From Intestinibacter bartlettii (GTDB taxonomy: Bacteria; Bacillota; Clostridia; Peptostreptococcales; Peptostreptococcaceae), in NCBI RefSeq assembly GCF_018917435.1, contig NZ_JAHLOQ010000002.1, forward strand, positions 1-64,000: DNA of 64,000 nt. The letters are read 5' to 3'. Positions within the stretch are counted from its first letter, which is position 1. Each line of letters starts with the position of its first letter. A program made the position numbers and the translations under genes. The notes under the pieces are model-generated. The model saw only the letters and a list, made by a program, of their open reading frames with translations, did not search any database and was not told where the DNA came from. Shown here in pieces: positions 10,146 to 19,400 of this stretch.

Positions 10146-10907
10146 TTAGTTTTTCATATGTTTTAATTTTTTTATCTCAGAATCTATCTCCTCTTCTTCC
10201 TCTTCATCATCTTCTTCTAATTCTTTTAAGATATATTTTTCAATATTCCTAAACATAGATACAAATACAACAAATAAAATTGCACTTGCAACTAAAATAG
10301 CTTTTTCTAAATACATCTTAGTTAAAATCCCCCCCATAGAGGCCCCTATAATAAAGAATATTACTATCCCGTATGCTTGAACACTAATATTCATTTTACT
10401 TTTATCTTTTTCTACTATAAACCTGTATATTTGCTCAGTAGCCGTTCTTAGATTTCCTGTGCACATAGTTGTAGATAAAGCTGTTCCATTTACTTTTCTA
10501 AATGCCTCTACTTGCATAGCACAGATAAAAGAAATAGATATATTTACTATCACATCATATTTCCCCATTGGAATAAATGCCATAAGAGTAAGAATTATGA
10601 TTTCTGCTCCTATTACAATTTGTCTCCAATGTATGAATGTTTTTTTAGGTTTTATTCTTCTTTTTATCATTTCAGTTATTATTACACCTAATATAAAAGC
10701 TATTACAGGTACAAAATGATATATGACTCCTTTAAGATCATACTCTGATAATGATAAACCTACTAATACGATATTTCCTGTTTGAGCATTAGCAAAAACT
10801 TCTCCTCTACATATGTAAGTGTAGGCATCTAAAAAACCTCCTACTAAAGCTAATAATGCCGCTAGTCTAAATGATTCCGATATGTGTTTTTTATGCGCAA
10901 GTTGCAT
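10146..10907 (-). CDS. YoaK/DUF1275 family membrane protein
   Basis: Integral membrane protein of about 253 residues with the DUF1275 (YoaK) signature: an N-terminal helix LAALLALVGGFLDAYTYI, the motif FANAQTGNIV, and MCTGNLRTATEQ in the middle. About six hydrophobic segments are visible. The C-terminus is a highly acidic run (LEEDDEEEEEE) followed by lysines, probably cytosolic. The family's function is not established. I prefer the ATG at 10907 to the GTG two codons upstream because the GGAGG spacing is better. It is monocistronic and divergent from bioY. Confidence 0.85.
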   Translation of the reverse strand: MQLAHKKHISESFRLAALLALVGGFLDAYTYICRGEVFANAQTGNIVLVGLSLSEYDLKGVIYHFVPVIAFILGVIITEMIKRRIKPKKTFIHWRQIVIGAEIIILTLMAFIPMGKYDVIVNISISFICAMQVEAFRKVNGTALSTTMCTGNLRTATEQIYRFIVEKDKSKMNISVQAYGIVIFFIIGASMGGILTKMYLEKAILVASAILFVVFVSMFRNIEKYILKELEEDDEEEEEEIDSEIKKLKHMKN

Positions 10908-11023
10908 ATGCACTCTCCCTCCAAAATGAATTTGTACATATTTAAGTATAGCATAATTATTTTAGATAAAAATCTAGAAATATTTTTTGTTATTTTTTTC
11001 AAAATTGTTGCGTAAAAAGTTTT

Positions 11024-11067
11024 TTGGTGCTAAATTTATGTTAACTTATAAAATTATTTTAGTTAAC
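11024..11067 (+). promoter_or_regulatory. bioY promoter overlapped by a BirA operator
   Basis: TTGGTG (11024-11029), 17 bases, TATAAA (11047-11052) make a promoter. GTTAAC at 11040-11045 and GTTAAC at 11062-11067, separated by 16 bases, match the BirA biotin-repressor operator (TGTTAAC-N14-16-GTTAACA). The two half-sites bracket the -10 box, so bound BirA would block transcription. This independently supports the biotin assignment of the gene downstream. Confidence 0.88.
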
Positions 11068-11146
11068 GTTAATTTTGAAAATAATTTATTTTATGAAATA
11101 AAATAATATAAAGATCAATAAATTGATATTTAAGGGGGATAATTTT

Positions 11147-11692
11147 ATGAAACTTACAACTAAAGAAATTATTTTATGTGGACTATTTGCAGCATTAATA
11201 TCTATACTTGCTCAAATATCTATTCCACTACCATTTACTAGTGTTCCATTTACATTACAGATATTTGGTATAGCTATAACTGGGCTTATATTGGGGTATA
11301 AGTGTGGATTTATAGCTACTTTAATATATTTAGTATTAGGTGGAATTGGAATACCTGTATTTGCCCAATTTTCTGGTGGTATAAGCGTTCTATTTGGACC
11401 AACAGGTGGATTTTTACTTGGATATCCTTTAATGGCTTTTATAATAGGTTACTTTAAAGAACATTTCCAATCTAACATTTTAACTGCAATTAGCATGGTT
11501 GTTGGATTAGCAGTAGTTTACATATTAGGCACTATTATGTTCTCTCTAGTTACAGGAAACACAATAGCACAAAGTTTAATTTACTGTGTTGTCCCATTTG
11601 TAGTCTTAGACTTATTAAAATTAGTTTTAGCTTATACAATAGGTGAAACAGTATGTAAGAGAGTTTTCTCAAATTTAAATTTAGCAAAATAA
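11147..11692 (+). CDS. bioY: Biotin transporter BioY
   Basis: S-component of a biotin ECF-type transporter, 181 residues with about six membrane helices. Family features are IPLPFTSVPFTLQ near residue 25, LGGIGIPVFAQFSGG and LFGPTGGFLLGYP. The start is the ATG preceded by AAGGGGGAT; the frame is also open from a TTG 24 bases upstream, which lacks a site. The BirA operator in its promoter fits a biotin salvage role. No ECF energy-coupling genes are nearby, so it would act alone or with a module encoded elsewhere. Confidence 0.94.
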   Translation: MKLTTKEIILCGLFAALISILAQISIPLPFTSVPFTLQIFGIAITGLILGYKCGFIATLIYLVLGGIGIPVFAQFSGGISVLFGPTGGFLLGYPLMAFIIGYFKEHFQSNILTAISMVVGLAVVYILGTIMFSLVTGNTIAQSLIYCVVPFVVLDLLKLVLAYTIGETVCKRVFSNLNLAK

Positions 11693-11713
11693 TAAATTAT
11701 AAATATCAAAAAA

Positions 11714-11744
11714 GATGGAGTGAATTAAACACCCCATCTTTTTT
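11714..11744 (+). terminator. Terminator after bioY
   Basis: GATGGAGTG/CACCCCATC stem with one mismatch, followed by six T; the A-run on the 5' side makes it work in both directions, so it may also serve the converging LRR gene. Confidence 0.8.
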
Positions 11745-11835
11745 GGTTGATTTGTTTTTAGTTTATATATGTTTTGTTTAGTTTATTTATTTTAATATAA
11801 TTGATTTACGATATTGTGTAATTTAGTGATTTATA

Positions 11836-13218
11836 TTAATCTATTTTAAAATTGTATTGGTTTATTTCTTTATTTCCATCTTTATTGATACATATAGCAA
11901 TTATTCCATTTACTTCTTTAAGTTCATCTAATGAGTTTGCTTTTTTGCTATAAGCAAATCCTTTTGCTTTCTTGCCTGATGGTATTTCTTCATTTAAGTT
12001 AAACTTGTCTGTATAATCGCCTATAGTTATGTATTTAGTATAAACTTGTATTGGATATTGTGATTTATTTTCTATTTCATAATTATATCCTACAAAATTA
12101 GATATTGCCCATTTCTTCTTGGCCTTTACTTCTTTTCCATTAAGTAATGTCTTATTAGATTTTCCTGTAATACTGATCTTACAGTCTTTGTTGTCTACTA
12201 ATATTAAATTTTCATCAAAGTTAATATTATTTTTTAAATATCTTTTATTTTTTATTACTGCTCTTAATTTATATACTAAGAATATTATTCCTGCTATTAT
12301 AAGAACTCCGAAAACCATTTTTGCATAATCCCAAGCTGTACGTATAGTTTTAAAAGGTATGCTATTTTCACTTGCATAAGTCTTAGCCGCAGTATTGCTG
12401 TATCCCGTTATAGTTAAGTTTGTACAACTATCAAATGCATAGTCACCTATTTCTTCAATATTTTTAGATAACTCTATACTTTCTAATCCTGTACAATAGT
12501 AGAATGCTGCTTCTCCTATACTTGTAACGCCTTCTGGTATATTTATATCTTTTAAAGATGTACATGTATAGAATGCATATCCCTCTATTGATGTTACATT
12601 TTTAGGTATTTCTATTTCTGTTAAACTACTACAACTTGCAAACAATCCATAGCTTATTGTTGTTAATTTACTAGGAAGATTCACTGTTGTAAGAGATGTA
12701 CAATTTGCAAAAGCACCTTCACCTATTGTTGTTACACTTTCTGGTATACTAACGCTTTCAAGTGAAGTTGAATTATAAAAAGCGTATGATTCTATAGTCG
12801 TTATACTATCTGGAATCTCAACACTAGTTATGTCTTCATTCCCATCAAAAGCAGCTTCTCCTATTTTAGTTACCTTATGTCCATCGATCTCACTTGGTAT
12901 TGTTATATCAGTTTCACTGCCTTCATACCCTTTGATTGTAACTTCATCATCTTCTAATATGTACTTAAATCCATCTTCTGATGTAAGTGTATTCTCGTCC
13001 TCTTCTGTAGAACTATCTGTTTCACTACTTTCATCTGTTGTTGTATCAGTTGTGTTTGAAGTATCACTTGAAGTATCAGTGCTACTTTCTTCTGTAGTTG
13101 TCTGAGTTGTATCATTATTGTCTGCAAATGAAGTATTAACTCCATTAAAGTTGACCATAGACAAAATAAAGGTCAACGCTAATAATACTATCGTACTTTT
13201 TTTCAAAACCTTTCTCAT
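11836..13218 (-). CDS. Membrane-anchored BspA-type leucine-rich-repeat protein
   Basis: A 460-residue exported protein of unknown role. It has a signal peptide (1 to about 32), a Ser/Thr/Asp/Glu-rich stalk (33-80), and seven BspA/LRR_5 repeats of about 23 residues (roughly 117-270, each with a LTSI..YAF..C.SL pattern). A membrane helix follows at about 300-317, then basic residues (KLRAVIKNKRYLKN) and a 130-residue C-terminal domain of no recognised family. The positive-inside rule puts that domain in the cytosol. The layout resembles a single-pass receptor more than a wall-anchored adhesin: there is no LPXTG, CWB2 or SLH motif. It is transcribed alone. Confidence 0.82.
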   Translation of the reverse strand: MRKVLKKSTIVLLALTFILSMVNFNGVNTSFADNNDTTQTTTEESSTDTSSDTSNTTDTTTDESSETDSSTEEDENTLTSEDGFKYILEDDEVTIKGYEGSETDITIPSEIDGHKVTKIGEAAFDGNEDITSVEIPDSITTIESYAFYNSTSLESVSIPESVTTIGEGAFANCTSLTTVNLPSKLTTISYGLFASCSSLTEIEIPKNVTSIEGYAFYTCTSLKDINIPEGVTSIGEAAFYYCTGLESIELSKNIEEIGDYAFDSCTNLTITGYSNTAAKTYASENSIPFKTIRTAWDYAKMVFGVLIIAGIIFLVYKLRAVIKNKRYLKNNINFDENLILVDNKDCKISITGKSNKTLLNGKEVKAKKKWAISNFVGYNYEIENKSQYPIQVYTKYITIGDYTDKFNLNEEIPSGKKAKGFAYSKKANSLDELKEVNGIIAICINKDGNKEINQYNFKID

Positions 13219-13342
13219 ATTAATTCTCCTTTTTTATTATTGTGATTATATATTAATTGAGAAAGCTTAACTTAACCTTTATTTTTTCATAATATCATAA
13301 TGAAATTATCGCAAAAATATACAATATATTTGTATATTCATC

Positions 13343-13383
13343 AAAAAAGCAGAATTGCCGATATATTAAGATATATCGGCAAT
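13343..13383 (-). terminator. Terminator of the pst-phoU operon
   Basis: A long perfect inverted repeat (ATTGCCGATATA/TATATCGGCAAT) is followed on the minus strand by TCTGCTTTTTT. It lies 105 bases past the phoU stop. Confidence 0.75.
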
Positions 13384-13488
13384 CTGTTTACATATATATT
13401 TTGTTGGTTAAAAGAATTTTGTTTGTACATACAATTTTTAAAACTGTAATATACTATACTACTCATATTTTTATTATAATCCCTAACA

Positions 13489-14145
13489 CTATCCTATTTC
13501 AATCATTTTACCATTTCTTGCATATATTATTTTTTCACATATGTTCGTAATATGATCACCTATTCTCTCTAAGTATCTCGCTGTAAATACAAGTTTTACT
13601 CCTTGGTTTATGTTCTTTTCTGGGTTTTCATGCATAATTTTTAAGCAGTCTTCTCTTACTTTATAATAAAGTACATCTATTTCTTTATCTATAAGTGCTA
13701 CTTTATAAGATAAATCTGCATCCTGATTTATAAAAGCTGATTTTATACCTTGTATCATTTCTAAACAGTATTGCGCCATTTTAGGGATATCAATTAATTC
13801 TTTTATATAATCTTCTCCCCCAATTGCCACAACTTCTGATGCTATATTTTCAGCATAATCTCCTATTCTCTCTAATTCAGTTGATATATCTGATAGGGCA
13901 TATATTTCCCTTAAATCTCTAGCCATTGGTTGTTTTAAAGCCATTAATTCTATACTTCTATCTCTTATATATTCTCTTAATATATCTATATCATCGTCAT
14001 CATCTATTACTTTTTTAGCTAAATCAACATCTTTTTCTAACATACTTTTAATAGATAGTTCTATAGCTTTTTCACATTTATCCATCATTCTGTTTATATA
14101 TTCTTTTAAAGTTTTTATACTCATTTCTAAATTTGTACTCGCCAT
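13489..14145 (-). CDS. phoU: Phosphate-specific transport system regulator PhoU
   Basis: Peripheral regulator linking PstSCAB to the PhoR kinase; 218 residues as two similar three-helix bundles. Metal-binding family motifs are visible in both halves (ELERIGDYAENIASE and YLERIGDHITNICEK). I chose the ATG at 14145 because GAGGAG lies seven bases upstream; the longer frame begins with a TTG inside that site. It is the last gene of the pst operon, 58 bases after pstB. Confidence 0.95.
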   Translation of the reverse strand: MASTNLEMSIKTLKEYINRMMDKCEKAIELSIKSMLEKDVDLAKKVIDDDDDIDILREYIRDRSIELMALKQPMARDLREIYALSDISTELERIGDYAENIASEVVAIGGEDYIKELIDIPKMAQYCLEMIQGIKSAFINQDADLSYKVALIDKEIDVLYYKVREDCLKIMHENPEKNINQGVKLVFTARYLERIGDHITNICEKIIYARNGKMIEIG

Positions 14146-14203
14146 TTTATATCTCCTCAAATCCCAATTTATATACTAATTTTTTGTTTTTTGATTCTAA
14201 ATT

Positions 14204-14968
14204 TTATCCAAATCTACCTGTTATATAATCTTCTGTTCGTTTATCATGAGGAACTGTAAATATTTCTTTAGTATTATTAAATTCTATTAATTCTCCATTT
14301 AAGAAAAATCCTGTTTTATCAGAAATACGTGCAGCTTGTTGCATATTATGTGTAACTATTACTATAGTATACTTATCTTTTAAAGTAGCCATTAATTCTT
14401 CTACCTTAGATGTTGAAATAGGATCTAGTGCTGATGTCGGTTCATCCATTAATATAACTTCTGGTTTCATAGCTATAGTTCTTGCTATACAAACACGTTG
14501 TTGTTGCCCACCAGATAAACCTAGTGCTGGTGATTTTAATCTATCTTTTACTTCATCCCAAATAGCAGCCCCTTTTAAACTTTCTTCTACTATTTTATCT
14601 AGTGTTTTTTTATCTTTTATTCCTTGATTTCTTGGTCCATAAGCTACATTGTCGTATATACTCATTGGGAATAGATTTGCTTTTTGAAATACCATACCTA
14701 CTCTTGTTCTAAGACTTATTACATCATTAGTTGTAAGTATTTCTTCATCATCCATATATATCTCTCCATTGATTTTTACACAATCTATTAAATCATTCAT
14801 TCTATTTAAACATCTTAAAAATGTTGATTTTCCACATCCTGATGGTCCAATTAATGCTGTTACTTCATTCTCTCTTATGTCCATGTTAATTCCATTTAGA
14901 GCTTGTTTTTCTCCGTAGTACAAGTCTAAATCATTAACTCTTATTTTAGTTTTGTTTTCTGAATTCAT
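14204..14968 (-). CDS. pstB: Phosphate ABC transporter ATP-binding protein PstB
   Basis: ATPase of the high-affinity phosphate importer, 254 residues. Walker [10 protein letters not shown] is at 41-49, the signature LSGGQQQR at 151-158 and Walker B VILMDEP at 171-177. The segment [11 protein letters not shown] after Walker A is characteristic of PstB. It lies about 100 bases downstream of pstA and works with PstA/PstC at the membrane. Confidence 0.97.
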   Translation of the reverse strand: MNSENKTKIRVNDLDLYYGEKQALNGINMDIRENEVTALIGPSGCGKSTFLRCLNRMNDLIDCVKINGEIYMDDEEILTTNDVISLRTRVGMVFQKANLFPMSIYDNVAYGPRNQGIKDKKTLDKIVEESLKGAAIWDEVKDRLKSPALGLSGGQQQRVCIARTIAMKPEVILMDEPTSALDPISTSKVEELMATLKDKYTIVIVTHNMQQAARISDKTGFFLNGELIEFNNTKEIFTVPHDKRTEDYITGRFG

Positions 14969-15069
14969 ATCTCTAATCTCCTTATATATTTATCTTGATT
15001 ATATAAACAAGATATCTTTTCAATCTATTTTAAATAAATTATTCTTATGTATCTTCTAAAGTTTTAGTT

Positions 15070-15912
15070 TTAATAATTTGCTTTATTTAATTTTTTAGCT
15101 ACTAATTTAGCAACTGTATTTAAAGCAAATACGATTACTATTAATACTAATCCTACACCACACGCTGTTTGAATATCGCCAGTTTCTTTTGTCAATAAGT
15201 AAGCGTGCACTGTAAGTGTTCTCGCACTATCAAATACTGAAAGTGGCATTTTTGCTACTGTTCCTGCTGTTAATAATATTGCTGCTGATTCCCCTATTAC
15301 ACGACCTATTGATAAGATCACACCTGAAAGTATTCCAGGAATTGCACTTGGCAATATTACTTTATAAAGCGTTTGGAATTTTGTTGCCCCAAGTCCTAAA
15401 GAGGCTTCTCTATAAGTTCCTGGAACTGTTTTTAAAGCTTCTTCTGTTGAACGTATTATTGTTGGAAGTATTATAATTGCTACTGTTAACCCACCTGATA
15501 AGATTGAATATTGAAGTTTTAATGCTACAACAAAGAATATACCACCGAATAATCCATATACTATTGAAGGTATCCCTGCTAGACATTCTGTCGCAAATCT
15601 TATTACTCTAACAAGTTTTCCTTGTTTAGCATATTCTTGTAGATAAACTGCTGCCAAAATTCCTATAGGTGTAGCCACTAATATTGATACTAAAACCATA
15701 TATACTGTTGTCATTATCATTGGAAGTATTCCACCATTTCCACTTGCTGAGTAATCTGCGAATAAAAAGTTTGGATTTATTTTTGCTACTCCTTTTATAA
15801 ATATAAACCCAACTATTACTACTAATAAACCTACTGTAATGATTGCTGATAAATATACTAATGAAACTAATAAATTATCTTTTTTCTTTCTCGTCTTTAA
15901 GTTATTTTCCAT
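15070..15912 (-). CDS. pstA: Phosphate ABC transporter permease PstA
   Basis: Second permease of the phosphate importer, 280 residues with six expected helices. The ABC permease EAA-type loop reads YREASLGLGATKFQTLYKV, followed by SAIPGILSGVILSIGRVIGE. Its start codon overlaps the end of pstC by one base, indicating translational coupling. Confidence 0.96.
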   Translation of the reverse strand: MENNLKTRKKKDNLLVSLVYLSAIITVGLLVVIVGFIFIKGVAKINPNFLFADYSASGNGGILPMIMTTVYMVLVSILVATPIGILAAVYLQEYAKQGKLVRVIRFATECLAGIPSIVYGLFGGIFFVVALKLQYSILSGGLTVAIIILPTIIRSTEEALKTVPGTYREASLGLGATKFQTLYKVILPSAIPGILSGVILSIGRVIGESAAILLTAGTVAKMPLSVFDSARTLTVHAYLLTKETGDIQTACGVGLVLIVIVFALNTVAKLVAKKLNKANY

Positions 15913-16832
15913 TATCTATCAACTCCTTTAGAAGTTAATTTAGTTAATACTAAATTTATAATTATTATGAATATGAAAAGTACAACACCTGTTGCAAACA
16001 ACATCTCTTGATGTGTTCCTGCTGCATATCCCATTTCAAGTGCTATATTTGTTGTAAGTGGTCTTGCACTATCAAGTAATGATGTAGGCATTGCTGTTGA
16101 ATTTCCTGCTACTAATATTACTGCCATTGTTTCACCTAATGCTCTACCTATTCCAAGTATTACCCCAGCTAATATTCCTGATTTAGCTGCTGGTACTGTA
16201 ACCTTAAATATTGTTTCTATTTTTGATGCGCCAAGTGCTAAAGATCCTTCTTTGTATGCTTTTGGCACTGCTCTTATTGATGTTTCTGATAAAGATATTA
16301 TTGTTGGAAGCATCATAATTGCTAATACTATAATCACTGCTAATAAGCTTTGTCCTTTAGGAAGGTTTAATACTGTTTGTATGGCTGGAACTATTACTGC
16401 TAAACCAAATATACCGTAAAGAACTGATGGTATACCTGCTAAAAGTTCTACTGCTGTTGAAATTACTCTTGCATATTTCTTTGGACATATTTCAGCTATA
16501 AATATTGCTGCTAATATTCCTATTGGAACACCTATTATTAAGGCCCCTACTGTTGCAACCATTGATGTCACTATCATTGCTCCAATTCCAAATTGTTTAG
16601 AACTTGGTAGCCATTCTATTCCAAATATAAAATCTATAAATGAATATCCTTCTGTTACAAAAGGCATTAAACCTTTATAAAACACAAACCCAATTATAAG
16701 TAATAAACTTATGACTGCTACAAAAGCACTAATCATAAATATTTTTTCTGTTATAAATTCAAGAACATATTTACTTTTGTTTTTGTTAGATAAATTATTT
16801 TCTTTCACATTGATTGATTCAGTCTTTTCCAA
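15912..16832 (-). CDS. pstC: Phosphate ABC transporter permease PstC
   Basis: First permease of the phosphate importer, 306 residues. A hydrophilic N-terminus precedes six helices; the permease loop YKEGSLALGASKIETIFKV and GRALGETMAVILVAGN are typical. The start is TTG at 16832, six bases after AAGGAGGAG. It follows pstS after an 82-base spacer that holds a perfect hairpin. Confidence 0.96.
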   Translation of the reverse strand: MEKTESINVKENNLSNKNKSKYVLEFITEKIFMISAFVAVISLLLIIGFVFYKGLMPFVTEGYSFIDFIFGIEWLPSSKQFGIGAMIVTSMVATVGALIIGVPIGILAAIFIAEICPKKYARVISTAVELLAGIPSVLYGIFGLAVIVPAIQTVLNLPKGQSLLAVIIVLAIMMLPTIISLSETSIRAVPKAYKEGSLALGASKIETIFKVTVPAAKSGILAGVILGIGRALGETMAVILVAGNSTAMPTSLLDSARPLTTNIALEMGYAAGTHQEMLFATGVVLFIFIIIINLVLTKLTSKGVDR

Positions 16833-16854
16833 TCTAAGCTCCTCCTTTTTAAAA

Positions 16855-16885
16855 TACTAGGCTATTTCTAAGAAACAGCCTAGTA
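16855..16885 (-). terminator. Intercistronic hairpin between pstS and pstC
   Basis: TACTAGGCT and AGCCTAGTA form a perfect 9-bp stem with a 13-base loop just after the pstS stop. The U-run behind it (TATTTTAAAA) is poor, so it is more likely a leaky terminator or an mRNA-protecting stem that lets PstS be made in excess over the membrane subunits. Confidence 0.6.
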
Positions 16886-16914
16886 AAAACTATCTAAAAC
16901 ATAATTATTTATTT

Positions 16915-17760
16915 TTATTTCTTGGCATTAACACTCATAAAACCTTGTTTTTCTATTGTTTTTTGACCTGCATCACTTAATATGTAGTCTATGAAAGATT
17001 TTGCATCACCAGTAGCTTCACCTTTAGTTACTAATAAGAATGGTCTTGATATTGGATATTTGTCGTTATAAACATTTTCTTCTTTTGGTTCTACACCACC
17101 GATTTTAACTGCATTTATTGAATCATCTAAGTATCCAAATGATATATATCCTATTGCATTTTCATTACCTTGAACAGTTGTTTTTATATTTCCTGATCCA
17201 TCAGATATTTGAGCATTTGAAGTTAAATCTCCTGATTCAAATCCTACGATTTCTTGGAATCCATCTCTTGTTCCTGAACCATCTTCTCTTGATACAACAA
17301 CTATTTCTGCATCATTTCCACCAACTTCTTTCCAGTTAGTTATTTTTCCTGTGTATATATCTTTTACTTGGTCTAATGTTAAATCTTTTACTTTATTTGC
17401 TGAGTTTGTTATTACTGCTATACCATCTATTGCTATTTGATATTCTTTTAATTCTGATTTTTCTTCATCTTTTAAATCTCTTGAAGACATCCCTATTTGT
17501 GAAGTTCCATCGATTGTATTTGTTATACCTGCTGATGAACCTACTTGTTGAACTTCTATTGTAGTTCCTTTATTGTCTTTTTGATAATCTTCTGCTAATA
17601 TTTCCATTGTTGGTCCTACTGAAGTTGATCCAGAAACTGTTATTTTACTTGAATCACTTCCTGATCCTGAACCTGCATTGCTTGAACTGCATCCTACTGC
17701 TAATGAACCTACTAATAAAGTCCCTGTTAAAAGTGCGATTAATCTTTTTTTGTTGAACAT
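16915..17760 (-). CDS. pstS: Phosphate-binding lipoprotein PstS
   Basis: Substrate-binding protein of the Pst importer, anchored outside the membrane. It has a signal peptide with lipobox LAVGC (lipidated Cys24), a serine/glycine linker, and the phosphate-binding motifs ITVSGSTSVGP and SREDGSGTRDGF. At 281 residues it has the usual length for the short Gram-positive form. It is the first gene of the operon and is preceded by Pho boxes. Confidence 0.96.
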   Translation of the reverse strand: MFNKKRLIALLTGTLLVGSLAVGCSSSNAGSGSGSDSSKITVSGSTSVGPTMEILAEDYQKDNKGTTIEVQQVGSSAGITNTIDGTSQIGMSSRDLKDEEKSELKEYQIAIDGIAVITNSANKVKDLTLDQVKDIYTGKITNWKEVGGNDAEIVVVSREDGSGTRDGFQEIVGFESGDLTSNAQISDGSGNIKTTVQGNENAIGYISFGYLDDSINAVKIGGVEPKEENVYNDKYPISRPFLLVTKGEATGDAKSFIDYILSDAGQKTIEKQGFMSVNAKK

Positions 17761-17880
17761 TTTTATTCCTCCAATGTGTTATATAAATTTTTTAATACCC
17801 TTATTTATTTTCATATTTTCGCTTTAAAGCTGTTGATTTGTAAGGATTTTTTATTTTTTCCTTTCCTCCTCTTTACACTT

Positions 17881-17957
17881 TATATAGTACATAGGTCGTC
17901 TTAAGCCTTTATTAAGTGTAAGTTATTATAAAGTTAAGTATGTTAATTTAATGTTAA
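17881..17957 (-). promoter_or_regulatory. Pho boxes and promoter of the pst operon
   Basis: Read on the minus strand, four TTAACA-like repeats lie in a row: TTAACA (17957-17952), TTAACA (17946-17941), TTAACT (17937-17932) and TAACTT (17925-17920), spaced about 9-12 bases. This is the pattern of PhoP-binding direct repeats in Firmicutes. A TATATA -10-like box lies at 17886-17881. The regulator PhoP is encoded just upstream. Confidence 0.8.
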
Positions 17958-17996
17958 TATTGAAATCTAAAAAAACAAATATTATTTTTAAGTATT

Positions 17997-18024
17997 AAAA
18001 AAGACGACCTTTTGTCGTCTTTTT
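17997..18024 (-). terminator. Terminator after phoR
   Basis: AAAAGACGAC/GTCGTCTTTT stem with a CTTTT loop and flanking A and T runs, working in both directions. It separates phoPR from the pst operon. Confidence 0.8.
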
Positions 18025-18038
18025 ATGAATATTAAATT

Positions 18039-19346
18039 TTAACTTACTTTTTTAGCTAATTCCGTATTAAATGGCAATTCTATTATAAATTTACTTCCTA
18101 CCCCAAGCTCACTTTCAACTCTTATATTTCCGTTTAATGCTTTTACCATATGTTTTGTAATAGCAAGGCCAAGGCCTGTACCGCCAACACTTCTACTTCT
18201 AGCTTTATCAACTCTATAAAATCTTTCAAATATTCTATTTATATCTTCTTCAGGTATTCCAATTCCATTATCCTGAACTTCTATAAATACATTTCCACCT
18301 TTAACATACTGTGTTATATTTACTTTTCCATTTTCACCAGTATATTTTATAGCATTGGAAATTATATTTAGAAGTATTTGTCTGACATATCCTGAGTATT
18401 CCCATAAATCAATATCTTCATTTTCAAATTGATATTTTAATTTTATATTTTTCTTCTTTGCAATATAATTTACAACTTCATGTACTTCTTCAAAAATTTC
18501 AAATAAGTCTACCTTATCAACTTTCTTTTTAGTTTTATTTTCGATAGTTGATAATAATAAGATATCATCTACTAATCTAGTTAATCTAGTCGCCTCATTC
18601 TCTATTATAGTTAAAAACCTATTTTTTGTATCATTATCTAGATTGTCTGTCATTTTTAAAGTTTCAACAAATCCTTTTATGGATGTTATCGGTGTCTTTA
18701 ATTCATGACTTACATTTGCCACAAATTCTTTTCTCATGTTTTCTAGCTTTACATATTCTGTAACATTCTCAATATTTATAATAAATCCTATTACAGCATC
18801 TGTATCTTCAAAATGAACAGGATCTATTTTTATTTTATAAATAACATCCTTAGTTATATTTTTTTGCACAATTGTACTATTTTCCCCAGACATATTATAT
18901 ATAATACTTTCTAAAACAACTTTATTTTTTATAAATTGTCTTATTGTTTTTCCCTCTGGTATTAAATTTTTATCTCCTTCAACCATTGTTTTTGCCAAAT
19001 CATTAATTAGAAGAATCTTTCCTTTTGTATCAATAGCCAAAATCCCATGAGACACACTTTGCATAATTGACTTTAACTGCGTATTCTTATATGTAATATC
19101 TTTTATTGTAAAGTTTATTGTATCTATCATAGAATTGAAATTCTTAGCAAATTGACCCATTTCCCCTGACATCTGACCCCTAACTCTACTATCAAACTGT
19201 TTATTACTTATATCTTTTGAAACTTTCATAAACTCCTTTAAATATGTTCTCAAATTTAAAGTGTATTTAATCAAAAGTATAGTTACAATCGATAAAATTA
19301 AAATTATAAAAATATACAAGCCATTCCAAAACTGTGCCTCTTGCAT
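18039..19346 (-). CDS. phoR: Sensor histidine kinase PhoR
   Basis: Membrane kinase of the phosphate two-component system, 435 residues. The order is one N-terminal helix (about 10-30), HAMP linker (to about 85), PAS domain (about 90-200), HisKA with VSHELKTP (phospho-His at 214) and HATPase_c with N, G1 (VQDNGIGIPEEDI) and G2 (GGTGLGLAI) boxes. There is no large extracellular domain, unlike Bacillus PhoR, so sensing probably runs through PstB/PhoU. The ATG at 19346 follows GAGGTG; a GTG three codons upstream lies within that site. Confidence 0.93.
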   Translation of the reverse strand: MQEAQFWNGLYIFIILILSIVTILLIKYTLNLRTYLKEFMKVSKDISNKQFDSRVRGQMSGEMGQFAKNFNSMIDTINFTIKDITYKNTQLKSIMQSVSHGILAIDTKGKILLINDLAKTMVEGDKNLIPEGKTIRQFIKNKVVLESIIYNMSGENSTIVQKNITKDVIYKIKIDPVHFEDTDAVIGFIINIENVTEYVKLENMRKEFVANVSHELKTPITSIKGFVETLKMTDNLDNDTKNRFLTIIENEATRLTRLVDDILLLSTIENKTKKKVDKVDLFEIFEEVHEVVNYIAKKKNIKLKYQFENEDIDLWEYSGYVRQILLNIISNAIKYTGENGKVNITQYVKGGNVFIEVQDNGIGIPEEDINRIFERFYRVDKARSRSVGGTGLGLAITKHMVKALNGNIRVESELGVGSKFIIELPFNTELAKKVS

Positions 19347-19400
19347 TCTTTTCACCTCAAAATTATTTAATTTTCTTTTTTTGTCTATATTTTAGATTAT

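Noticed and set aside
12830-13105. Ser/Val-rich 91-codon frame opposite the LRR protein gene
   Set aside because: It arises from the Thr/Ser/Asp repeat codons of the real gene's stalk read on the other strand.
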